DNA of 64,000 nt, from contig CASBPS010000188.1 in the NCBI GenBank assembly GCA_949126835.1, forward strand, positions 186,001 to 250,000. Direction: 5' to 3'. Origin of the DNA: Anisus vortex (lineage: Eukaryota; Mollusca; Gastropoda; Planorbidae). How positions within the stretch are numbered: the first letter of the stretch is position 1; every line of letters starts with the position of its first letter. The notes beneath the pieces are model-generated. The model saw only the letters and a program-made list of their open reading frames with translations. It did no database searches and was not told the origin of the DNA. Both the position numbers and the translations under genes were made by a program. Shown one piece after another: positions 32,230 through 41,386 of the stretch.

Positions 32230-35200
32230 CTATTATAACATTCTATACATATATCACTGCATGTTCTATGAATCACATCATCTATTCTAACATTCTATAC
32301 ATATCTCTCTTTCTGTTCCATATATCCATCTATTCTAACATTCCATACATATCTCTCTTAACTTTCCATGAATCCATCTATTCTAAGATTATATACAAAT
32401 CACTTTTCAATTTCCATGATTCCATTTATTCTAACATTTTATACATATTTCTCTTTACTTTCCATGAATCCATCTATTCTAACATTCTATACATATCTCA
32501 CTTCACGTTCCATGAATCACATCATCTATTCTACCATTCTATTTATATCTCACTTCACGTACATGAATCACATTATCTATTCTAACATTCTATACATATC
32601 TCACTTCACGTTCCATGAATCACATCATCTATTCTAACATTCTATACATATCTCACTTCACGTTCCATAAATCAAATCATCTATTCTAACATTTTATACA
32701 TATCTTACTTCACGTTCCATGAATCACAACATCTATTCTAACATTCTATACATATCTTACTTCACGTTCCATGAATCACATCATCTATTCTAACATTCTA
32801 TACATATCTTACTTTACGTTTCATGAATCACTTCATCTATTCTAACATTCTATACATTTCTAACTTCACGATCCATGAAACACATCATCTATTCTAACAT
32901 TCTATACATATTTCACCTCACATTCAATGAATCAGTTTTTCTAGCATTCTATACATATCTCACTTCATGTTTCATGAATCAATTTATTCTATCATTCTAT
33001 ACATATCTCACTTCACGTTCCATGAATCGCATTATCTATTTCAACATTCTTTACATACCTCACTTCACGTTTAATGAATCACATCATCTATTCTAACATT
33101 CTATACATTTCTCACTATACGTTTTATGAATCACATCATCTATTCTAACATTCTATACATATCTCACTTCACGTTCCATAAATCAATCATCTATTCTAAC
33201 ATTTATACATATCTCACTTTAAGTTCCATGAATAACAACATCTATTCTAACATTCTATACATATATCACTTCACGTTCCATGAATCACATCATCTATTCT
33301 AACATTCTATACATATCTCACTTCACGTTCCATGAATCTATCTTTCTAACATTAATAAATATCTCACTTCACGTTTCATGAATCAATCTATTCTAACATT
33401 CTATACATATATCACTTCACGTTCCATGAATCGCATCATCTATTCTAACATTCTTTACATATCTCTCTTCACTTTCTATGAATCCATCTATTTTAAGATT
33501 CTATACAAATCTCTCTTAACTTTCCATGATTCCATCTATTCTAACATTTTATACATATCTCACTTCACGTTCCATAAATCACATCATAAATTCTAACATT
33601 GAATACATATTTCTCTTCACTTTTTATGAATCCATCTATTATAACATTCTATACAAATCTCACTTCACGTTCCATAAATCAAATCATCTATTCTAAAATT
33701 CTATACATATCTCACTTCAAGTTCCATGAATTACAACAACTATTCTAACATTCTGTATATATCTCACTTCACGTTCCATGAATCACATCATCTATCCTAT
33801 CATTATTTACATATCTCACTTCACGTTCCATGAATAACATAATCTGTTTTAACATTCTATGCATATCTCACTTCACGTTCCATGAATCACATCATCTATT
33901 CTAACATTCTATTCATATCTCACTTAAAGTTGTATGAATCACATTATCAATTAAAACATTCTATACATATCTCAATTCACGTTCCATGAATCAAATCATC
34001 TATTCTAACATTCTATACGTATCTCCATTCACTTTCCATGAATCACATCATCTATTCTAACATTCTATAAATATCTCACTTCACGAATCATGAATCACAT
34101 TTTCTATTTTAACATTCTATACATATCTCACTTCACGTTCCATAAATCAAATCATCTATTCTAACATTTTATACATATCTTACTTCACGTTCCATGAATC
34201 ACAACATCTATTCTAACATTCTATACATATCTTACTTCACGTTCCATGAATCACATCATCTATTATAACATTCTATACATATATCACTGCATGTTCTATG
34301 AATCACATCATCTATTCTAACATTCTATACATATCTCTCTTTCTGTTCCATATATCCATCTATTCTAACATTCCATACATATCTCTCTTAACTTTCCATG
34401 AATCTATCTATTCTAAGATTATATACAAATCACTTTTCAATTTCCATGATTCCATCTATTCTAACATTTTATACATATTTCTCTTTACTTTCCATGAATC
34501 CATCTATTCTAACATTCTATACATATCTCACTTCACGTTCCATGAATCACATCATCTATTCTACCATTCTATTTATATCTCACTTCACGTACATGAATCA
34601 CATTATCTATTCTAACATTCTATACATATCTCACTTCACGTTCCATGAATCACATCATCTATTCTAACATTCTATACATATCTCACTTCACGTTCCATAA
34701 ATCAAATCATCTATTCTAACATTTTATACATATCTTACTTCACGTTCCATGAATCACAACATCTATTCTAACATTCTATACATATCTTACTTCACGTTCC
34801 ATGAATCACATCATCTATTCTAACATTCTATACATATCTTACTTTACGTTTCATGAATCACTTCATCTATTCTAACATTCTATACATTTCTAACTTCACG
34901 ATCCATGAATCACATCATCTATTCTAACATTCTATACATATTTCACCTCACGTTCAATGAATCAGTTTTTCTAACATTCTATACATATCTCACTTCATGT
35001 TTCATGAATCAATTTATTCTATCATTCTATACATATCTCACTTCACGTTCCATGAATCGCATTATCTATTTCAGTATTCTTTACATACCTCACTTCACGT
35101 TTAATGAATCACATCATCTATTCTAACATTCTATACATTTCTCACTATACGTTTTATGAATCACATCATCTATTCTAACATTCTATACATATCTCACTTC

Positions 35201-38199
35201 ACGTTCCATAAATCAATCATCTATTCTAACATTTATACATATCTCACTTTAAGTTCCATGAATAACAACATCTATTCTAACATTCTATACATATATCACT
35301 TCACGTTCCATGAATCACATCATCTATTCTAACATTCTATACATATCTCACTTCACGTTCCATGAATCTATCTTTCTAACATTAATAAATATCTCAATTC
35401 ACGTTTCATGAATCAATCTATTCTAACATTCTATACATATATCACTTCACGTTCCATGAATCGCATCATCTATTCTAACATTCTTTACATATCTCTCTTC
35501 ACTTTCTATGAATCCATCTATTTTAAGATTCTATACAAATCTCTCTTAACTTTCCATGATTCCATCTATTCTAACATTTTATACATATCTCACTTCACGT
35601 TCCATAAATCACATCATAAATTCTAACATTGAATACATATTTCTCTTCACTTTTTATGAATCCATCTATTATAACATTCTATACAAATCTCACTTCACGT
35701 TCCATAAATCAAATCATCTATTCTAAAATTCTATACATATCTCACTTCAAGTTCCATGAATTACAACAACTATTCTAACATTCTGTATATATCTCACTTC
35801 ACGTTCCATGAATCACATCATCTATCCTATCATTATTTACATATCTCACTTCACGTTCCATGAATAACATAATCTGTTTTAACATTCTATGCATATCTCA
35901 CTTCACGTTCCATGAATCACATCATCTATTCTAACATTCTATTCATATCTCACTTAAAGTTGTATGAATCACATTATCAATTAAAACATTCTATACATAT
36001 CTCAATTCACGTTCCATGAATCAAATCATCTATTCTAACATTCTATACGTATCTCCATTCACTTTCCATGAATCACATCATCTATTCTAACATTCTATAA
36101 ATATCTCACTTCACGAATCATGAATCACATTTTCTATTTTAACATTCTATACATATCTCACTTCACGTTCCATAAATCAAATCATCTATTCTAACATTTT
36201 ATACATATCTTACTTCACGTTCCATGAATCACAACATCTATTCTAACATTCTATACATATCTTACTTCACGTTCCATGAATCACATCATCTATTATAACA
36301 TTCTATACATATATCACTGCATGTTCTATGAATCACATCATCTATTCTAACATTCTATACATATCTCTCTTTCTGTTCCATATATCCATCTATTCTAACA
36401 TTCCATACATATCTCTCTTAACTTTCCATGAATCTATCTATTCTAAGATTATATACAAATCACTTTTCAATTTCCATGATTCCATCTATTCTAACATTTT
36501 ATACATATTTCTCTTTACTTTCCATGAATCCATCTATTCTAACATTCTATACATATCTCACTTCACGTTCCATGAATCACATCATCTATTCTACCATTCT
36601 ATTTATATCTCACTTCACGTACATGAATCACATTATCTATTCTAACATTCTATACATATCTCACTTCACGTTCCATGAATCACATCATCTATTCTAACAT
36701 TCTATACATATCTCACTTCACGTTCCATAAATCAAATCATCTATTCTAACATTTTATACATATCTTACTTCACGTTCCATGAATCACAACATCTATTCTA
36801 ACATTCTATACATATCTTACTTCACGTTCCATGAATCACATCATCTATTCTAACATTCTATACATATCTTACTTTACGTTTCATGAATCACTTCATCTAT
36901 TCTAACATTCTATACATTTCTAACTTCACGATCCATGAATCACATCATCTATTCTAACATTCTATACATATTTCACCTCACGTTCAATGAATCAGTTTTT
37001 CTAACATTCTATACATATCTCACTTCATGTTTCATGAATCAATTTATTCTATCATTCTATACATATCTCACTTCACGTTCCATGAATCGCATTATCTATT
37101 TCAGTATTCTTTACATACCTCACTTCACGTTTAATGAATCACATCATCTATTCTAACATTCTATACATTTCTCACTATACGTTTTATGAATCACATCATC
37201 TATTCTAACATTCTATACATATCTCACTTCACGTTCCATAAATCAATCATCTATTCTAACATTTATACATATCTCACTTTAAGTTCCATGAATAACAACA
37301 TCTATTCTAACATTCTATACATATATCACTTCACGTTCCATGAATCACATCATCTATTCTAACATTCTATACATATCTCACTTCACGTTCCATGAATCTA
37401 TCTTTCTAACATTAATTAATATCTCACTTCACGTTTCATGAATCAATCTATTCTAACATTCTATACATATATCACTTCACGTTCCATGAATCGCATCATC
37501 TATTCTAACATTCTTTACATATCTCTCTTCACTTTCTATGAATCAATCTATTTTAAGATTCTATACAAATCTCTCTTAACTTTCCATGATTCCATCTATT
37601 CTAACATTTTATACATATCTCACTTCACGTTCCATAAATCACATCATAAATTCTAACATTGAATACATATTTCTCTTCACTTTTTATGAATCCATCTATT
37701 ATAACATTCTATACAAATCTCACTTCACGTTCCATAAATCAAATCATCTATTCTAAAATTCTATACATATCTCACTTCAAGTTCCATGAATTACAACAAC
37801 TATTCTAACATTCTGTATATATCTCACTTCACGTTCCATGAATCACATCATCTATCCTATCATTATTTACATATCTCACTTCACGTTCCATGAATAACAT
37901 AATCTGTTTTAACATTCTATGCATATCTCACTTCACGTTCCATGAATCACATCATCTATTCTAACATTCTATTCATATCTCACTTAAAGTTGTATGAATC
38001 ACATTATCAATTAAAACATTCTATACATATCTCAATTCACGTTCCATGAATCAAATCATCTATTCTAACATTCTATACGTATCTCCATTCACTTTCCATG
38101 AATCACATCATCTATTCTAACATTCTATAAATATCTCACTTCACGAATCATGAATCACATTTTCTATTTTAACATTCTATACATATCTCACTTCACGTT
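32230..38199 (+). repeat. Three tandem copies of a 2030-bp higher-order unit
   Basis: Bases 34140-36169 and 36170-38199 are consecutive complete copies, preceded by most of a third (about 32230-34139). Landmarks recur exactly 2030 bp apart: 32268/34298/36328, 32875/34905/36935 and 33378/35408/37438. The second and third copies look almost identical by eye; differences include TAATAAATATCTCAATTC against TAATTAATATCTCACTTC (about 35385/37415) and GAATCCATC against GAATCAATC (about 37543). This is the most homogenised and probably the most recently amplified part of the array. Confidence 0.88.
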
Positions 38200-38810
38200 C
38201 CATGAATCACATCATAAATTCTAACATTGTATACATATTTCTCTTTACTTTCCATGAATCCATCTATTATAACATTCTATACATATCTCACTTCACGTTC
38301 CATGAATCACATCATCTATTATAACATTCTATACATATATCACTCCATGTTCTATGAATCACATCATCTATTCTAACATTCTATACATATCTTTATTTTT
38401 GTTACATATATCCATCTATTCTAACATTCTATACATATCTCTCTTCACTTTCCATGAATCCATCTATTCTAAGATTCTATACAAATCTCTCTTCACTTTC
38501 CATGATTCCATTTATTCTAACAATTTATACATATTTCTCTTCACTTTCCATGAATCCATCTATTCTAACATTCTATACATATTTCTCTACACTTTCCATG
38601 AATCCATCTATTTTAACATTCTATACATACCTCACTTCACGTTCCATGAATCACATCTTATATTCTAACATTCTATACAAATCTCACTTCACGGTCAATG
38701 AATCACATCATCTATTCTAACATTCTATACATATCTCACTTCACGTTCGATGAATCAAATCATCTTTTCTAACATTCTATACATATCTCACTTCACGTTC
38801 CATGAATCAC

Positions 38811-38815
38811 ATCAT
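38811..38815 (+). repeat. Target-site duplication, left copy (ATCAT)
   Basis: The five bases before the 5' LTR are ATCAT, and the same five follow the 3' LTR. Removing the element and one copy restores the normal satellite junction GAATCACATCATCTATTATA seen in sister repeats (around 32218 and 25570). A 5-bp duplication is usual for Ty3/gypsy integrases. Confidence 0.95.
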
Positions 38816-38847
38816 TGCTAGTATGCACTAATATGGTCAAAGGGAAA

Positions 38848-38854
38848 TGACTCA
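38848..38854 (+). promoter_or_regulatory. AP-1-like site in U3 of the 5' LTR
   Basis: TGACTCA is the consensus TRE bound by Fos/Jun-type bZIP factors. It lies 33 bp from the LTR start, a usual enhancer position. The match is exact, but a 7-bp motif can occur by chance; use by the host is inference. Confidence 0.4.
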
Positions 38855-38961
38855 GGAAAGTCAATTGTATAGTACAAGAGTTATGGGGACTGGGAAGATT
38901 GTGAATATCACAGTCTAGTTGGTTCTACTGCGTCTTAGCTTTCTAAAGCATGCTTTGCACG

Positions 38962-39017
38962 TTTTACATGTCTGAGTCTGATCACGGGGTTTTACATGTC
39001 TCAGTCTGATCACGGGG
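38962..39017 (+). repeat. 28-bp direct tandem repeat in U3 (two copies)
   Basis: Copies at 38962-38989 and 38990-39017 begin TTTTACATGTCT and end TCTGATCACGGGG; they differ at one base (G/C). Short tandem duplications in U3 often act as enhancers in retroelements. Each copy contains the palindrome TGATCA. The same pair is in the 3' LTR at 46442-46497. Confidence 0.85.
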
Positions 39018-39058
39018 GTAAAGGACCGGAGAATAGGCAGTTGACTTGAATATCCAGC

Positions 39059-39078
39059 AGCGTATAGACGTATACGCT
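39059..39078 (+). promoter_or_regulatory. 20-nt inverted repeat in the LTR
   Basis: AGCGTATA, a GACG spacer, then TATACGCT: perfect 8-bp arms around a 4-nt loop. It could be a protein-binding dyad in DNA or, if downstream of the transcription start, a hairpin in RNA. Function unknown. Confidence 0.6.
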
Positions 39079-39130
39079 AGACTCGGAATTATATCACATT
39101 TTATCAGAATACTATTTCATTTCTTGGACT

Positions 39131-39146
39131 TATATTATATTATATG
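39131..39146 (+). promoter_or_regulatory. TATA-like stretch of the 5' LTR
   Basis: The run TATATTATATTATATG lies about 40 bp upstream of the AATAAA signal, a suitable place for the LTR core promoter, with R starting between them. The true transcription start cannot be read from sequence. Confidence 0.45.
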
Positions 39147-39184
39147 ATTGTTGGATGTACTGTGAATAATGTATTGTGAGTAAT

Positions 39185-39190
39185 AATAAA
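39185..39190 (+). promoter_or_regulatory. AATAAA polyadenylation signal in the LTR
   Basis: Canonical hexamer in TAATAATAAATAG. In the 3' LTR the equivalent is at 46665-46670, where it would direct 3' processing of the element RNA. Confidence 0.6.
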
Positions 39191-39349
39191 TAGATATATA
39201 TTGCTGCGAAGATTTGAATTATCAAGTGTGTTAAACGTACTGTGAAAATAATATTAAAGAAACATTTAACTCAACTCAATCAACTCAATCAACTCATGAT
39301 TCTATTAGCCTACGAAGAACACTAATAATTAAAATAGAGTCAATAACAG

Positions 39350-39360
39350 TGGTGGCAGCG
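39350..39360 (+). promoter_or_regulatory. Primer-binding site, tRNA-Leu type
   Basis: TGGTGGCAGCG starts two bases after the 5' LTR end (one spacer base, G39349). It is the reverse complement of a tRNA 3' end CGCTGCCA plus CCA, which fits the AAG-type tRNA-Leu of animals as I remember it (the human gene ends CCACCGCTGCCA). Position and the leading TGG make the PBS call firm; the tRNA identity should be checked against the host's tRNAs. Confidence 0.85.
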
Positions 39361-39411
39361 ATAAACGGTAACGGTAAACGGCAGCGGTGAACGGCAGCGG
39401 TGTACGGCAAC
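39354..39411 (+). repeat. 13-bp tandem repeats spanning and copying the PBS
   Basis: Four adjacent 13-bp units follow: GGCAGCGATAAAC (39354-39366, inside the PBS), GGTAACGGTAAAC (39367-39379), GGCAGCGGTGAAC (39380-39392) and GGCAGCGGTGTAC (39393-39405), then a partial GGCAAC. Units three and four match the complement of the tRNA-Leu 3' end (GGCAGCGGTG) further than the first does, but lack the preceding TGGT. They may arise from slippage or repeated primer copying during minus-strand initiation. Confidence 0.8.
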
Positions 39412-39997
39412 TACTAAACTACAACATAATGAAATGCTTCCACAAAACCAAATCTTAGAAGGTAAAGTCTGATTTTCAAATTGTCAACTCTCTCATGCAA
39501 ACTATTCAGCAAACTATTCAACCAGTCAACCTGGTCATAAAATCGTTAGAGAGAACGCTAAAACATCTCTCAGAAAATATATGATTTGCTGGTGGATGGC
39601 AGAATTTAATGTACGATTTCTAAAGATATTAATCAAGATTTAATCAGCACGGTATAAAGCCATATTCAGGGTAACAGGAAACAGAGACACTGCAGCAAGA
39701 CTTGTAAAAGTCAGTAGATACATAGGCGGCACAACAGGCAACAAAAAGGTGGGTGCACGTGGCGCTCTACATCTCAACCCACATTACATTTTTCAAAGGT
39801 GCCGACGCTGGAATTAATACATTTTTTTCAAGATTATATTTGGATTACGTGGAAAGTCGAGAGCTGTCGTATGAATTTCTTTGTGATCAATCGTTGATCA
39901 TGGAAAATTGAATTATCACGCATGAAACATTTTTAAACAAAACAGCTTCTGAATCGAGACTCTGTAATATTTTACAATACGCTATGAAGTGAAGCAA

Positions 39998-40048
39998 TGA
40001 CGTCACACAAGATGGCGGACACTAGATAAACAAGATGGCGGACACTAG
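39998..40048 (+). promoter_or_regulatory. CRE followed by duplicated YY1-like motif
   Basis: TGACGTCA (39998-40005) is a perfect CREB/ATF palindrome. Then CAAGATGGCGGAC occurs twice (40008-40020 and 40031-40043) inside a 19-bp direct repeat, ACAAGATGGCGGACACTAG, at 40007-40025 and 40030-40048 with a 23-bp period. AAGATGGCGGC is the classic YY1 site, known from the LINE-1 5' end and many animal promoters. An E-box CACGTG is at 40065-40070. The cluster suggests an internal promoter or enhancer downstream of the LTR; this is inference. Confidence 0.6.
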
Positions 40049-40079
40049 TTCAACTAGAGGTCAACACGTGTGTGTGTGA
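40012..40079 (+). other. Two short upstream open frames in the duplicated motif
   Basis: Each YY1-like copy includes an ATG in a favourable context (AAGATGGCG). The first frame is 40012-40029, reading MADTR then stop; the second is 40035-40079, 14 residues beginning MADTSSTRG. If included in the RNA they precede the Gag ATG by about 1 kb and could reduce scanning to it, unless Gag is reached through an IRES, splicing or a later transcription start. Translation is not shown. Confidence 0.35.
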
Positions 40080-41122
40080 GATCCGAAGGTAACAAGGCAA
40101 TCATCAACGCATAGTATTCACTTAGTCATACTTTGTGGAATACCAAGACCTTATTGAAGACAGATTGTACTCTAACGTACATTAATTCAAGAGATTCGTT
40201 TACATTATGTGAATTATAGCTATCTCGCTATACAGTAAAATTAATTTGAATTAATGTGATGAAGATTGTGTTAATTAATTTAAATCATTCGTACCTGGAT
40301 TAACGTCATGAAGTATGTGTTAGTTAAAATTTAAGCTACTATTAGACCATTCACTAGGATCAAATGGATTAACTTCGTCGTCAAGAAGATTCATTGTGTT
40401 ACTTAAATACTATTTAAGTTTGATATAATTAACATTTATTTTAATATTATACATGTTAAATGATTCTTTGATAGGGTAATTTCTGTTAGCTGTATTGACT
40501 TGTTTGTTTTTGTTCAAATATTGAAGTAAAATTATTGTCTTTGTCAATGTTGATAAATATTGTGATTCTAGTGTGAACATCTCCTCTATCACTGTTGTCC
40601 ATGCAGCATTTGTGTCCTTAATTAAGATTGTGTTGTGTTTCATTTATTTTAGTTATATATAATTGTTGTTTTGTTTTGTTTTTTAAATATAATTAATATT
40701 ATTGGTTCAAGATAACCACTATTATTTCTGATAGATTCTTGATAGAAACAATAACTATCATTTGTTTATAAATATAATTTATGCAATGGTAAATATTTAT
40801 GTACACACTATAGAAATATAATAATTGACAATAGTCAACATATACATACAAGTAAAGTAAATTGAAAAAAAAAAAAAAAAATAATAATCTATCAATCAAA
40901 ATATTATGCTTTGCATTGTTCCAATTCCAAAATGCTTTCAATTATAATAGCACAGTGAATAGAAATAATAGTATTGCAAGTGTTTAGCTTCAACTTAATA
41001 ATACATGGTCTACATAATAATTATAAGAATTACATTGTGAATGTACACTCTATAAATAATAATAAATAATAGCATTGTCTTGTACAAAATAATAATTTAT
41101 TGTTAATGATCAAGAATTAAAT

Positions 41123-41386
41123 ATGGATGTAAAAGTTAAATTAATGTATGAAGAAGCTAAAGCTTTAGCTAAGGAATTTGAAATAACAGAAAAAAAAGAA
41201 TTGCAAGAATTTATAGAAAAGAAAGTAAAAGAGTTAAAAAAGGAATTATCTGATAAAGAAAGAGATGAGCGTGCAGAAAGTAGGTCACATGAACTTAAAC
41301 AAAAAGAATTAGAACTTAAACAAAAAGAAATACAACTAGACCATGAATTAGAACTAGCTAAATTGCAACAAACTAAGGTTGAGCAT
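41123..41386 (+). other. Gag N-terminal charged helix (residues 1-88)
   Basis: Almost entirely K, E, L, D and Q, with repeated LKQKELELKQKEIQL-type heptads around residues 58-72. This predicts a long amphipathic helix or coiled coil. Such segments precede the capsid in many Ty3/gypsy Gags and may help assembly. Confidence 0.65.

Larger units (their letters stand above)
1..38815 (+). repeat. Satellite array, left arm (52/48-bp monomers)
   Basis: Uninterrupted tandem array that runs off the left edge of the window. Nearly every line repeats CTATTCTAACATTC, then TATACATATCTCACTT, then CACGTTCCATGAATCAC. Spacing between successive CTATTC cores is mostly 52 bp, with runs at 48 bp. All monomers read in the same direction; I saw no inverted copy, transposon, rRNA, tRNA or credible gene. 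Point variants (CATAAATCAAATCAT, ATTACAACAT, GAATCAGTTTTTC, GTTGTATGAATCACATT) recur in fixed orders, which gives the higher-order repeats listed separately. The array probably belongs to constitutive heterochromatin such as a pericentromeric or subtelomeric block; that is inference from type and size only. Confidence 0.97.
38816..39348 (+). repeat. 5' LTR (533 bp)
   Basis: Begins TGCTAGTATG and ends AATAACA, so it has the canonical TG...CA ends. It matches 46296-46828 over the full length, with one difference that I found: T at 38832 against C at 46312. It is expected to drive transcription of the element. Visible parts are an AP-1-like site, a 28-bp tandem repeat, a 20-nt inverted repeat, a TATA-like stretch, an AATAAA signal and a CAACTCAAT micro-repeat (39271-39295) near the end. 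Confidence 0.97.
39349..41122 (+). other. Long untranslated leader of the retrotransposon
   Basis: 1774 nt between the 5' LTR and the Gag start, with no long open frame on the + strand. It holds the PBS and its tandem repeats, a CRE plus two YY1-like motifs, short upstream frames and, from about 40380, very AT-rich DNA with a 17-A run at 40865-40881. Such leaders normally carry packaging and dimerisation signals; I could not identify these. Two minus-strand open frames here (40410-40643, 40699-40941) have low-complexity AT-rich composition and are not regarded as genes. Confidence 0.8.

Noticed and set aside
1..38815. Dozens of + strand open frames of 60-160 codons in the satellite
   Set aside because: They are in overlapping frames, have 16-residue periods set by the 48-bp monomer, recur wherever the DNA recurs and end when 52-bp monomers shift the frame. 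No domain, start context or codon bias supports coding.
1..38815. CENP-B box in the satellite monomer
   Set aside because: CTTCACGTTCCATGAATC looks faintly similar but lacks the essential TTCG and CGGG parts of the box.
38816..39348. Second, separate mobile element or solo LTR
   Set aside because: The two 533-bp copies are the LTR pair of one element, with a matching target duplication only at the outer ends.
40410..40941. Two minus-strand open frames (77 and 80 codons) in the leader
   Set aside because: Low-complexity AT-rich translations, one crossing the poly-A/T run, with no recognisable motif; they fall in the retrotransposon leader.
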